A stretch of DNA of 64,000 bases from Odontesthes bonariensis (taxonomy: Eukaryota > Chordata > Actinopteri > Atheriniformes > Atherinopsidae). Under the pieces are notes generated by a model. The model saw only the letters and a program-made list of their open reading frames with translations. It was not told where the DNA came from and ran no database searches. The stretch covers positions 27,256,536-27,320,535 of the forward strand of contig NC_134524.1 in assembly GCF_027942865.1 (NCBI RefSeq), given 5' to 3'. A program made the translations under genes and the position numbers. Every line of letters begins with the position of its first letter. Position 1 is the stretch's first letter. Positions 1 through 14,200 of the stretch are shown here, in pieces.

Positions 1-2283
1 TATATTTATATTTACAAAGCTATTCGAACAATCTCTTGACCTATGTCAATAAAAAATATCCAGAATGTTATTGTCGTCCCAAGACTTGTTCTTTTTAAAC
101 AACCCCTAAAATTTGTACTGTAACAAGGAAAAAGAGTGTTTAAATCTGCAGCTCCCTCTGCTTGGAAACAGCTGCAGAACCAGGTGAATCTGAGGGATAT
201 ACACACACATTTATATGTATATATGTGTATATGTATATATACACATATATACATATACACACACACATATATATATAATCCTTATAACAGCAGAACAAAG
301 CAATAAAATGAGCAACAAATCCCATTATGTTCCGATTTAAGAAGGTATAGTAAAGATACATTTAAAGGGTCAATTCATCACTTTTGTATCTAGTGCCTCC
401 ACTGACCAGGTGAAGAGCAGTCTTTGAAATAGTTCAGTTTGCATCTGCTTCTGTTGAAAACATAGACTCTTTATGGAAAATGGGATGTGAAACCATCATC
501 ATCTAAAGGAAATCATCAACCAGATGAACTGCCTGTGTTGAACATATGATCAAATCATTATTCAAATCCCATACAGTGCACACGTTCAAATGAACACAGA
601 AAGAGGAAAACTGGATGGGGGGAAAAAAGAACAGATAATTTCACTGTTATTTCCTAAAGTGACAGGAAATGGAAACTGACTTGTTTTGATACACCCCTCT
701 TCTTTGCCAATATTTGAAGCAGAATAAAACCACACAGACATGTCTATGGTTGGTTGCAGGCAGCAAAAAGCCAAATGCACCAATACACAAAACAAACCTT
801 CACATAGTCTGGAACTTGGAAATCGCATACCGAATCACATACTCCTTTCAAATATCATCACTTGAAAGAAGTATAAATGTGCCTAAATTTATTCATTTAT
901 TATAGTAGGATACAGGACCAAGACAGACAGCTTGGGGGAAAAAAATCTGTGACTGTAAGAAGAAATGTTTACCACTGAGAACATTTTCAAATATCTTAAT
1001 TTTGTGGAGTCTTTTTCAGATTGAATTAAAATTCCAGCAATGCATGACAAAATGAAAGATATATGTGTACTCTGGAGTCTATCCAGCTCATCTTGATTCT
1101 AAAGTTAAATCGTCAACTGTTTTCTCAAAGCCTTTAGTTAAACACACTCCATCTTCTAGAGATACAAAAATTCAGTCTGTATTGTGTCTTCCTGTTTTTT
1201 GTGTGTAGTAAAACTAAACTGTGAGCCATTAATTAAGCTACAAGGCTAAGTCTTAAAGGAGGCTGCTGGTGAAGCAGTACAAGATGACAAGGATCCATGT
1301 GAGACACTTGAGATGAGCAAACTCAGCAGTGTTTACCGGAGGCTCAACAGAATTTGAAACAAGTGCTGAAAAAGGGCCCACAGGAAAATATTGTTTTTGC
1401 TCAGGAGCCAAGAGGAAAGTACAAAGCAGGCAGATAAGGAAGTGGCTGGTGTATCTACCTCTGCCACACACAAAGATATATTGAAGGGGAAAAGCATGCT
1501 GCCAGAGCCCTTATCTCTCCCTGCTCACTATTCTGAATTTCCCCTTAAGATGATTTGAAAATACCAGCTTAAGCCAAGAACATGTGTGTGTGTGTGTGTA
1601 CATGAGTGTGTTGAGTGTTAATGAAAGTATATACACCTATTCTATGCCCTACTTCTCTTCTGAGCACTCTGCAGCTTAAATACAATACAAGGACAATCCA
1701 TCTCAGTGTCTCTTGTGCAATCCAAAGCCATATTCTTTTTCTCATTACAGATGAGTGATGACTCACTGCCCCCCGTCTATAAAACAGACAGCTCTTTGGG
1801 GGAATATAGAAGGCAAGACAACACACACCCCTAACACATACAGAGGTAACATCGCCACAGACGAGGTTCATCATCTGGCCCAATTACCTTTCTTCCATAT
1901 TTCCCAGAATGCAACTTTGGCAGTGTGTGGCTACAGCTCAAAATAATTGGCAGTGCCCTGACCAACCTAACAGGAGGGATGTCTGAAAGATGCTCTATCA
2001 CGACTGCTCAGACAAATAATGAGGTGTGAATAGTCTGAACAGCTAAGATGGTTGTGGAATGGAATAACAAGCCACCTGACCTTTGACCTTTTGTAAGAAA
2101 CTATCACACCTGTTATCACACCACAAAAGTCAGTAAAAGAAAGATTAATACTTTATGAAGGCCTGCACCGGCTGAATAAAAATGTATAACCATCTTTCGA
2201 TTTCAGGATTGACTGAGGCCATAAATTTCTTCACAAGTAAATATTTCATGATTGTTCACATTATGAAAAAAAAGTTTACTCAC
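1..2283. other. rasgrp2 intron or flank; no exon recognised
   Basis: This stretch lies downstream (in gene direction) of the last visible rasgrp2 exon, which ends inside the C1 domain. The rest of the C1 domain should follow, but no matching minus-strand exon is visible here, so it must lie beyond position 1. Apart from simple repeats (about 198-276 and a short GT run near 1584) I see nothing supported. Confidence 0.6.
198..276. repeat. AT-rich TA/TATG/CA microsatellite
   Basis: An interrupted run of alternating purine-pyrimidine dinucleotides (TATG, TACA, CACA, TATA). It gives short artificial open frames rich in Y, I, V and C on both strands. Confidence 0.9.
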
Positions 2284-5200
2284 AAAGCCTGCGCAGTGCT
2301 CGCAGAAGGTGGGCTTCACGTAGGTGGCCTCTGTGAAAGTGTGAATGAAACCCATCTTGCAGTTTAGCAGAGAGCTGGCTTTCATAAAGTAATCTATCAT
2401 CTCTTCTCTGCTGATCTTCCCATCTCTGGGGGATGAACACAAACTGTATGTTGGTTCGGTCTATAAAATGATTATGTAGACTATATGGATAGATTTGTAG
2501 ATGCTCACTGGTTCTTGTCCAGCTCTCCAAACTTGCTGAGGTAAGGGAAGTTGTTCCTGATTGCTTCAAATTCATCTCTGGAGATGTGGCCATCACCATC
2601 TGTGTCAAAATTCTTGAAGACTGACTGTAAGCAGAGAAGAAATTCACAGTCCATTAAGTTAGTCGACAGTGCAAAATGTTTCACAATAATAGTTGAAAAA
2701 AAAAAAATGAACTTATGTACGCAGTATGTATAAAGAGAACGCTACACAAAGCTTCCTTTTTCACACGTCTTTTTCATGCCCTTGAAATTAATTCCCAAAT
2801 GGTTAGGGCTGGGGCAAAAGTGCAAGGGCGGGGTGTCATCTGACACTAAAAACAGAAAGCCAACAGCTAACCTAACATGTCACATACAATCTCTACGCAT
2901 TTGTGATCTTCCTTTCTCCAAAACGAGCAACACTTCAAAACAACGTGTGAGTGACAAAAGAGAAACCAGCTCAGTTATTGAATTATTACTAAAACCACAC
3001 GGCACACACTGCTGTTTACATGAAATTTATTTCATCTCCATTTATTGTATAACAATGGCAGCTAAAAGCCATGGAGAACATGTATATCCTTAGACGTGTC
3101 TTAAATGTGTCAATCGACATGGCACATGTAACTGACAGCAGGATGTTGTTCCAAAGCTTTGGAGCAATAATCACAAAGGCAAGGCAGATCCCCTTACTGA
3201 CTAACCTTAATTGAGGAACAGATAAAAGCAAGAATTCAGACGATCTAAGAGACCTTAAGGGCAAAGTTCAGAAGTTCACTCAGTGGCAGACCTTTGTAAA
3301 GTTTTAAAAACAAATTTAGGATTTCAAAATCAGTGTGGCATACGGAAAGGGCTGCATGGTGGTGTGATGGTTAGAACTGTCACCTCACAGCAAGAGTGCA
3401 CGGTTGTTTGTCTCTGTGTGGGCCCTAGTGATGGACTGGCAAACCTCAGTTTTGCTAAGTGCACATTGAGTTAAACCATACTTTTTTTTTTAGCATTTAT
3501 TAATGCTCCAATGGCTATTAATGGCTATGTTAACTTTGTGCCACTAAAGTAAATCCCAGTATTGAGGTTTGCACATGCACATACATTGCTCTTAAAGGTG
3601 GGGTCTGTGATGTTTTCTGGAGCATTTTTTATCATATTGTCTGAAAACCTCCTCACGACCCCATTGCACCCACTAAAATAGAATGTTTGGAAAAAAAAAA
3701 AAATCTTTTAGTCCAGTGTAGAGGGTGCAGCAAGAGGAAATGTCTGACCAATAGAAGTAATGATGAGAGTTACTTCTATTGATTCTGACACGCCAATCCA
3801 CCGTCAGCCCCCCTCACCCCTCACCCGCGTTCACAGACTCGTGACTCGTTCATGTGTTTTGAAGGTGTGGTTCCGAGGGGTGGGCTGAAGGGAGAGGCAA
3901 GGTTGTGTATTTTCAAAAATATAGCTTGCAGGAACCGTTTTTCCAAGATCTCAGACCCCACCTTTAAGATGAGAAGTATGCATACAATTGATTAAATAAA
4001 CTACCCTCGCTTTAAGAAATATATTAATTGTCTTTGTTTTAGATCAGTAGCCATTTACAACTGAAATCTTCCCATGGGTTTCAAAAAGATTTAAAAAGAT
4101 GAGGTTTGTCCACTGACCTTCCCAGCTCTCATTTTTACAGTGTAAGATTATGACTTTTTACCAAATGCAAAAGTGTACTTCAGTAGAGGACAGGAGTAAA
4201 TAATAATAATATTTATACTGTGCCTCACAGGTCCCACAGGTCACAATTAGCCCAGTGATGTGAGGGTGATGAAAAACTCACCTCCACCATCTTCTCTATG
4301 TGTTTCTTGATGATCATTGGGTCAGCACTGGGTTTCACCGACACGGCCCACTCATCAATCATTGTGGGCTTCGGTTCAGGCGCAGGAGCCGGGCTAGAGT
4401 TCTGCTACACAATGGAAAATGAAAGAACATGTGATCAATATTAACCCAGGGCAGTCTTAAAGTCTTAAAGATGGGCAGAGGTTCAGCAATCTGCAAAAAA
4501 CTGTCTACAAATTATGGAGCAATTTCAGATTAATGCTCCCTTACATAACATTGCAAATACTCTGCATATTACATCATCTACAGGCCATAATATTATCAAA
4601 AGATGATGAGAATCTGTGGAAATCTCTGTGCACAAGGGACGAGGCTGAAAATCATTTTAATTACTGTGATCTTTGGGCCCTCGGACAACACTACATTAAA
4701 AACGTGCATTATTCAGTAATAGAAATCACTGCACGGGCTCAGGAGCACTTCATGAAATCATTGTCAGGGAACACAGACATAAATGCTGCTTGAAGCTCAA
4801 TCATGTAAAGCAGAAGCCAAATGTGAACATGAGCCTGAAAATTTGAGGTCTCCTCTTGACCAAAGCTCATTTGAAATGGACCCAGACAAAGTAGAAAAAT
4901 GTTTTGTGGTCAGATGAATTGAAATTTGAAATTCTTTTTGAAAATGATGGACACTGGACTAAAGAGGTGAACGACCATCCGTCTTCTTATCAGGACTCAG
5001 TTTAAAAGTCTGCATCTGTGATAGTATGGAGGTGCATTGGTGCCTATGGAACCAACAACTTGCAAATCTTGGAAGGCCCTATCAGTGGTGAAAGTTTTAG
5101 GCAACAAATACTCTCATCCACGTGCTGTCTTTTTTCTGCATCTAATACAACAGCATGGCTTTGTAGTAGCAGAGTCTAGGTGTTGACCTGACTGACCTAT

Positions 5201-8200
5201 CTGACTTTTCACCAGCTGAAAGCATTTGGAGCATCATAAAACAAGAAAACACAGGACTATTGAGCAGCTATACCAAAGTTCTGCAGCTGGTCTCCTCAGT
5301 TCCCAGATGTTTACAGAGTGTTGGTGAAATGTATTCAACCTTTTATCAGAATATTGAGGATTTACCATGTAGCTAATGACTGGACATAGAATTTGAGGGC
5401 TAGCGGCTTCAAAATGCCTGGTGATGCCTCTGTGGTGAAAATCAGCACTATCCTTTGCGTCAGAACTTTTAGCACAATGGAGTACTGACGGGACACATGG
5501 TGTATTTCAGTGTACTGCTTACGACTGGCTTGCGAGGCTCTCTCTGCAGAGACATCTGGTAGATCTCCTCCTCCGTGTGGTACTGGTCCAGAGATACCTG
5601 CACAGAGAGCCTGTGTGAGTTAGGCCTGTTTAAAAAGCTCCAGTCACCGTCAATCATCTGGATTACCATGGAATATTAAATACATAGTATAATATTCAGA
5701 AAAGCTTTAACTTCATCTTTTTGACTTATACCTTCTTTTAAAGAATTAAATTTTGTTGGGCAAGTTGTGTTTTTTAAAGTTTATGTTACATTCAGGATAT
5801 CTTCTTAACTTTTTGCCTGTTTGGCTTTTATAGCCTACATTTATATTGGGATAAGTTGTATTTAATGGCTGCTGTACTTCAGTTTCTTGTATTTTGTAAT
5901 CCAATACTGCTTTCTTGAATGTCGGCAGCATTTGCAATCTGTCACTCATCCCTTAACTCTCACACTTTGGTCACGTGATGTCACCGTAACCGGCTTCATT
6001 ACCTCACAACTGTCAGATGTGGATGAAAGTTCAGGAAGTGGGTAAATCTGTGCCTCTGAGTATCAGTAAATCCGTTCAGTAAAGCAGACTAATCTGAAAG
6101 TTCCAGTGAAAGCAGGGAGAATGAACAAAGTTGTTTCATTTCAGTGAGACTACTGGCAATTAATTGTCTCCGTTTAAATGAGGACAGATATTTACTCATT
6201 TGGCCCAACAAATTTAAAATATTTGCATTGTGGAAAGTAGTATGTTCAGCTTCTATTTAAAAGTGTTTGTTGACTATTCCTTTAGAGCAGGGGACATTCT
6301 TAAGTGCCATTTTGACTTCATAAATTATCAAAAGCCCACAAAAAAAAAGCCTTTCAAAAATTCCTAATAAGAGAAAGCCTTGCTCTGTTTCACAAGCTTG
6401 GATGACATCATGTATCAAAACTTACTGTTGACTTTTAAACATTTGACTGTCACTATGAAAAAATTATTCTTACCAGCAGTTAAAATGGAAGACAATCTTC
6501 TTTATTAGCTAAAGTTAACAGGCTTGGTGGAAAAAATGTCTCTTGATTCAAACTAACCCTTGTGACTAAATGTTTATGTTCACAGATTGTTAAAACTGTT
6601 ATTTTCAGAGTTTTATTCATTTCCACATTTATTCTTTAATCAATTTATCTTTATATTTCCTCTTTTTTCAGTTACAAATTGATTCTTTTTTCTGACACTC
6701 CTGTCATTCTTTGTTTGTTTTTTTACGCTCAGGTTGTATTTTTCCCTTGTGTGCTTGGGAGTCTTCTGATCAGCATCAGACATAAAAAAAAAACTGCTGT
6801 CCACTAAATTCTAGTGGAACGTAGCGGTTTTGGATATGGGCATTTATCAAAAATATTTAGTTCTAAAAGTTGATGGCAAATAAAAAAACTGGTCACTGTT
6901 GGAGCTGTGAAGTAGAGCGCTCTTTAATACCAGCAAACCTCTGCTCTCTCAGCTCGTGCCAATATGGCAACTGGTGTGGGAGCAGCGTCTTATTTGCCTT
7001 ATTGAAAATTAAAGCCAACTGCCAACTGTGTAATCATCCACTTCATTCACTGCTGGCCTTTTCCTCAGAGCTATTCTCTTCTTGTAATTGTGTTTCCTGT
7101 GTTTTATTGACTTGAAATGGCTCACAAGAAAGGACAAAAGGCTTTTCTTCTTGTTTGTCCTCTTGCTTTAGTGGAATTTTTACTATCTCAGGCCAAAGAT
7201 GAACTATATTTTTTCTCAACATACTGGATCATAAAACAGAAGCTACTTAGTTAATAAGGCTGAGATACACATCTTCTCATACATACATACATACATACAT
7301 ACATACATACATACATACATACATACATACATAGAATAGAAGAAACAGTTAAATTGTCCTTCTCGATCCAAAACCTGTGAAGTTGTTTCCTGAAAATGAA
7401 TGAATAAAGTAAAATAAAGGAAGGCCGGTGGCAATCTCACACCAACAACAAGCTGAGTAATTGATCTCTTGGGATTGTTTAAGCTCTCCCTCTAAAGAAC
7501 AGGAAACATCTGCCAAAAAACAAATACTGAAACTCAAGCATGCACACAAAAAGGAGTCATGAAGCAGTTGTGCTAAAACAGCACCCCAGCTTTAAAGCTG
7601 AATTACATACAGTAACAAGATATCAGTCTCATATGGTAATTTTAAGATTTAGAATCACCTTCAGCAGAATATCTGCAGTTGTAGCTGGACTAAAATAATT
7701 TCTCAAATGTACAAGTGTGAAAAATATATTTTTTTGATTAACCTTTTTTTTTAGGCCAAAATACCCTTTTCAGCATCTAGTTTAAATTTCTTGTCAGATA
7801 TTAGACTTTAGTTTCTGCCCTGTTGGCTTATGGAGTCTGACAGATGTGTAATACAAGGAGAGAGGAAATTCAGGCAGGAAAGAAGTCTAAAATAACTTAA
7901 TGTTTCCAAGGAGGAATCCTTTGCCTTTCGTAACTTAATAGGATTTCTTGTGGTCTTTTTTGGTAATTAAACAGAAGAGAAGAGGGAAACTGAACTGTAA
8001 GTATGATGATGTAATGTCTTTGTAAAAGACTTCCTTGCTAAAGTATTGAGATTTAAAAGAAGAGACTGCACTGAGAGCCCCTTCGGGATCATTTTAAAGT
8101 CACAGTCTCCCTCACAGCCAAAGCATTAATCTTTAAACTGAGAAAAGGAATAGACAAGAGGTTTTTCATGCAATTAAAGTTCCTTTCCTGGTATTGACTA

Positions 8201-11200
8201 AATTCAAACAAACTCATCTCTATTTTAAAATGCATGTAGGGGAAGGACTTTACCGGGTGCCATATATTATCATTTAAGTTGGAAGACCTATTACAAGTTA
8301 AAAACTTGTAAAAAAGTCAAGTAAAGTAAAAATTTCCTCCAGTAAAAACAAACTTTTTTATTGGAGGGCAACTATAAATTGCAGTTTAGAAATATTGAAA
8401 AAGGTGTTATAACTCCCGTCTACTAGGTTACTAAACAGCTGTGTTAATGGTGAAATTAAAATATGAAAGTAATGCATTCTTTATCTTCTCTATGATAGAA
8501 TGTCAGTGCTAATCATTCTCTTTTTTTTCCTAAAAGGGATACACATGTGGTTGTCAGTTTATTTTAGTCTATCAAAACTTTAGTTGTATCATTTCCATTG
8601 TGTATTCATCAGAGTCAAACTTTATTAATAGAAATTCATCATATTAAAGCCACTGTGGCATTTCTTAAAAGTGATATTCCTGTTATTCTCACAACTCACT
8701 TTGAATGCTTTAGAATTCAAGGTTTGCTCTCTGAATGTTTTGGTTATATACAATCTCTGTCCTTGGTGTTTGCACAGATTTGTCCCAGCTGGCAACAACA
8801 GTGTGTCTGAAAATGAGCCTGTCAAATCCTAGAAAAGGAAAGTCTCAAACAGCCTGCCTTTGACACAGGCTTGATCATCTCCTTTTGAAAATGTTAATCA
8901 GCAACTGCTTTATGAATTCTGTTGGACTTCATTAAGGCCCCTGATTTGCTATTGAAGTCTTTTCAAATCTGATCTTTTCAGGTCACTTAATTCAAGACTC
9001 ACATTTATCATATGCTGACACTCACTGTAAGCAAGTTGAGTAGGTCTGTGTTAGCGTCAATGTTGGGTGGTGTAGTCTGGATAAGTGTCAGCTCTTGAAG
9101 GATCGCATACAGCTGCTGGGTTTTCGCCAGGTTGACCCGAGTCTTCTCTTTGTCAGCCCAGTCTGGCAGTGCCACGTGCACGGCTATCAGGTCTTTCAGG
9201 TGCACACCAAGAATGGGGAATCTGAAGCCCAAGCACTCAGAGAATCGCTTACGGTATTGGCTGTAGTTTCCACATGATGTCACCAGTTCAATTAAGTTGT
9301 TAAAAACCTGTAGGGGAGAAAATGAAGGAGAGAGAAACCCATTTTATGGGACAGGGTGGACATGAAGGTTATCTAAGAGAAAGCCTGTTTTTTTAGAGAG
9401 ATTTCTAAAAAGGGTTAAAAAATATTCTGTGAAACTTTGCTACAGATCGAGTTACATAACTGAAGAGACAGTCTAACTCACCCCAACTATTGCAGCCAAC
9501 TTTCTAGTCATGTGGCTGAAAATTTATAGTTCTAAAAAGACAGCGTGTAGGAGTAATGGGCACAGATAAGCAGCTTGGCAGCTTTCACACAGGAGATGTC
9601 GATGCTGAATCAAGATTCAATATCACATTTTAGCTAAGAGCATCGACATGCAGCGAACACTGGTAGAGTCTGACAGGGCCCGAAATAGATGAGTGATTAT
9701 TGAGAAGAGCCTCTACTGCACCTTGTTGGTCTCTGCACTGACGTGAGCCTGCGTGTCTTTGAGACGAGAGATGGAGCTATTGCTGAGGCCGCCCACCACC
9801 GCCATCAGTGTGTTGAAGTTCTGCAACTGCAGCAGCTTCTGTCAACGGAGAAGGGAGAAATATTAGGAGAGAGGGTGAAAACAGGGGGAGTTTATGATCA
9901 TGTAAATCAATGCCAAAAGCAAGCAGGCCAAAAAAGATTTTAGAAAAAGAGAAAGAGGGAAGGTGGTGTATTTTAATGAGGCTTTACAAGAACTTTAAAA
10001 AACTAGCATTGAAAGGTTTATGCTGAACATGGAATTTGCAGACAATCTAATCTGAATATTCCACAACTTTAATGTATTTCCGCTTCTTTCTATGTTAAAC
10101 TTTTGGCTAACTCCTAATGAATGGCACTCTGCAGGGCTCCACCCTGCCCTTCAGCCTGCTGGCTTCTCACTGAAAAATCAATGGGGTCGCTGCTGCGTGG
10201 GGGGGCAGCAACAGGAGATCATTTGATCCAGCTCAAACACCCTTTGGAATCAATTGCAAAGCAGTGTGGAAGGCAGCCTCTCAATTGCAGAGTATGTTTT
10301 CTGTTTGCATTGCACATAGCGTTTGGCCTGTGAAAGGTGTCATTGTCAGGTCTTCCCAGTGGGTGGGGAAAAAAATCTGCAACAGTGTATGACGGGGCAG
10401 AGAGATGGGTGATGTGGTATATTTATCAAAGCCAAAAGGCACCGTCGCTGTCAGCATAAAGTGATATAAATTAGAGAGGAGCTTTGCATTGTTGCTAAAT
10501 AAAGTAGCCGTTTGAATTATAATGCCAGATTGCAGTCAAGAAAATGAACATGAGGCATTTGAAATGTGCACCCGAGGAAGCTATAATGGGACACAACCCG
10601 TGCACCCTGAGGGAAGCTTTAGAAATGTCAAGTGCTTTAGGACTACCTTCTGTGCTGCCTCTGAATTTTACTCCCAGTATGTGTGTGCACCAGGCTTCTT
10701 TTCTTTATAACAAAGAACTGAAGCCTTAAGTATCAATGTACAGTGGCACAGTATCTATGTATGACACCTCAGAAAAGTAAAATACTGATTGCAAACACGA
10801 TTGGGCATGGCCATAAAACTCATGCAACTTAGTGACCAAAGGCCAGAGCTCAAACCATGCGAGCGGTGTTTGAGAGAGGGAGAAAAGAAAACATTCAATG
10901 TCACAAATGTGTCTTCGTTCGTTTGAGAGAAAGAAAAAAAAAAGATGCCGGTACAAATTTAACATAAACAAGGGTTTCAAAGGTTTGGAGAAGTACATAT
11001 CTGTGAAAATCACAATAAAATGGGACCTAGCTTTGCTTGCATCTCTGTTAGGATGTCTTCACGTACAGCAATGCTTTAAGGTAAATGCTAATATCCATTT
11101 GATACCAAAGCCTGATTGGCTTTATAAATGGTTTGGCCATAGGATCACAACCCGCAAGAGCATTTCTGAAAGTGAATGTACCGTTTCTCATTAAAGAAGT

Positions 11201-14200
11201 CCCAAAGACTGCATTAGGGCATTGGAGGTTTGGTTAGAGAGAGGAAAACATCATGGACTGAGCTGGAAAAAGTTTTATCTAATTTTCTATGTAGCCTGGG
11301 TGACGTGTCCCACTAAGACTTCCCAGGAACTTCTTCATACCATTCACACAAGGCTGTGTATACCTGATAAATAAAATAATGGCCATGTTTTCAAGAAGGA
11401 ACATGATCATCTTTATTAGTCTATAATTGTGATATTTCACAAGTCCTGTGTTTGATAAGTTAAATATGTTCACCTTCTTCATGGTCGGCATGCTTAATCG
11501 CAAAGCACAATTAAGGATTATGGGAATGAGTATTGCAAGTATTCTATTAGAAACCAAATGACTGGGAAACTGAGACTGGTCCGATGATAGTAGTGGGTGA
11601 AGAGTCAGGAAATTATCAATGTTATTATGGCTAATGCTGAACGGTTCTTCAATTAGATGGGGAAGTACTTCACTCAAAACCACAAAGGTCATTGTCAGTG
11701 GGGTTACATGGCACTGAACGGATCGGATTATTGGCTAAATTACAATAAAACTGAGTTATTAAGTTCATGTAGACACCTTGGATTGGATTACTCGCAATCA
11801 GATTAAGACCACGTGATAACTTGGTTGAAAGTCAAATTAAACGTGCATGTAGACGGTGAAGCACGTGGTGAATTAGACTTTGCGTTCTGCGCATTCTCGA
11901 GATTTTTTTACCCGGGGTCGTGAACCAGAAGTCGGAAGAGACGATATTACTGTTGTCGTCGCCGCTGTCGGAAAGAAACAAACAACGCGATGGAGAATGC
12001 GCCGTTGTGCATCGTGTTTGTGCAATAAGCAGCTCAACACAAACGAAATGTAGAGGGACGTAGGTTCATCTTGCTCTTCATTCGCCATTTTCTCGAATAC
12101 CTGAGTTTGTTGTTGTTGTTGTTGGTGGTGAAGCGGTCAACCGGAAGTGGCTCTATTAGCAATAGTTGAAATGGGTACAGCGCCACCTATCATATCGGAG
12201 TATGACATGCTTTGTGCCTATGATTTGATTCATTCACCGCCATATATCCAAGTGAAGTGAAGTGAAATTTATTTATATAGCAAGGATAATTACCCTTGCT
12301 CAAATAAGGAGCAACTCAGTCTTATTGTAATTTAGCCAATAATCCGATCCTTTCAGTGCCATGTAACCCCACTGTGTGTTGCCACCAGTCACCAAAGAGA
12401 ATTACATTTCTTCCTGAGCAAAAGTTGTGAATTGACCAGTAAACCACCAAAAAGAGGTTGTGGCACAACAACATTCTTCTTATACTTTCAGCAGAACTGC
12501 ACTTCAGTTATTCTTCTCATTCAAGAGTTCTGGTCATTATCAGCACCTGTGCTTACCCCACACTGTGTCACCGCTTCAAGAAACACTGGAACAAGTCAAA
12601 GTGATCATTATGAATGAGTGTGAAACACTTAGGAGAGCTCTGCTGGACTCCCTTGACAGGAGCCCTGGGTGTCGGAGAACTGATGTATTCTGACAGAGAG
12701 AGGTGAAGAAACCTGCTGAGACTCTGCTGAATAAATCATGAATGACTGATGTCTGCTCTGCACAGAGATGAAAAAAACAATAATAGGAGCAGGTGGAGAT
12801 TTTTTATAACAATTCCAAATGATGACAACATTCCCAAAGCAGACTTGCATTAAGTAATGAGGATGCATTCACAGAGCCCTGCAGCCTATTAAGACAAAAA
12901 TACTTTTGCACTTTCTCTAGTTGACTGAAGTTCCCCCTTCACTGAGCAGATGAGTGAATTGTCACAGAGAGAAAAAAAAAAACACTCAGCCCATCTGGCA
13001 GTCCAAAGCGTATGAAACCAATTACAGTACAGCCCAGGATGGCAAGTGAAGGGATGACAGACTCCAGACATCTGGTTAGAGAACCATTTAAGGGGAGAAG
13101 CTACAAGTTTGGTTTATAAGATTATCTTATGAGGATTACAGCCATCTTGACCTGTAGATTACCAGAGATGATTAGACTCAATGAGTGTAGGAATGATAAA
13201 CTGTAAATCGAAGATTGATGGAGCCATCTTGACATATCCACAATGATTCATGAAGTGTGACATTTGGCTGTCACCACTTCGGACTTTTAGGAGCTGAAAA
13301 AGACCATTTTTGGATAAGCAGGTAGAGTTAGAGCTAAACACCTGATTGGACTAATTTATTTAAAGGGGCAACCAGGACACTGGTTAGAATAAGTGAATCT
13401 AACTACTTCATGATGGCAGGTGGAGAAATGTATTGACTTATTATTTCATGAGAGAAGTTAACATGTTTTGATTGGGAAACTGTTAGAGCCAGAGATGTTC
13501 TGAAGTCAGTGGTTACGAAGCAGGTTTACATGACAGCAGAGAAAAAAATAGTTATTGTGTTTGTCTGACCAAATAAAGACTTCTTCAATGCATGGAAATA
13601 TGTCAGTCTGACTGAAATTGGATGAAATCTAGCCTCTCAAAACGTACATACCCAGATAATGCAGCTGGGGATCAAATTACTGCCTGTATACACTCAGACA
13701 GACTCAAACAGTCATTTGGCGCTCTTTACAGACTCAAAAGTTCCAGTTTTTGTAAAAACAATCTAATTTAAGTGTATATCATCAATACAGTTGAAATTCC
13801 AAAAATTCACATAATTTTTCTGTTTGTTTTATAAGATGGCAAAAAAAGTCAGAAGCTGTGTCAATTATGTTTCAACCCAGCGTCGCTTAAAGCAGTTCCA
13901 GATTGTTGCTCTACTTTAATGAAATGCAGTTTTCATAACCGCAGCATCATCTGATGGAACAACCATTCAAATATCTTAAAAAAAAAATTACAGCTGAACT
14001 TGCCTGTATGATGATCTCCCACAGAGAAGGTTTGAAGCAGCAGAGTGTTTTGTACATTTACTGACACGATGTTAAGGCCTTGACCAGACTTGGGTCAGTA
14101 ACTTAATTCAGCTGATGTGCATGTATACTGGGACAAGGACAGTGGTGCACTTAAACAGCCAAGTTGAGCTGTAACTGCAACCCAGTCTCACAGAAAAACG

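Noticed and set aside
7279-7333. CRISPR-like regular repeat
   Set aside because: It is a plain tetranucleotide microsatellite without spacers, in a vertebrate intron.
11279-11692. 137-codon minus-strand open frame
   Set aside because: No family motif, no codon-bias clue, AT-rich composition, and it abuts a transposon end; most likely chance or repeat-derived.
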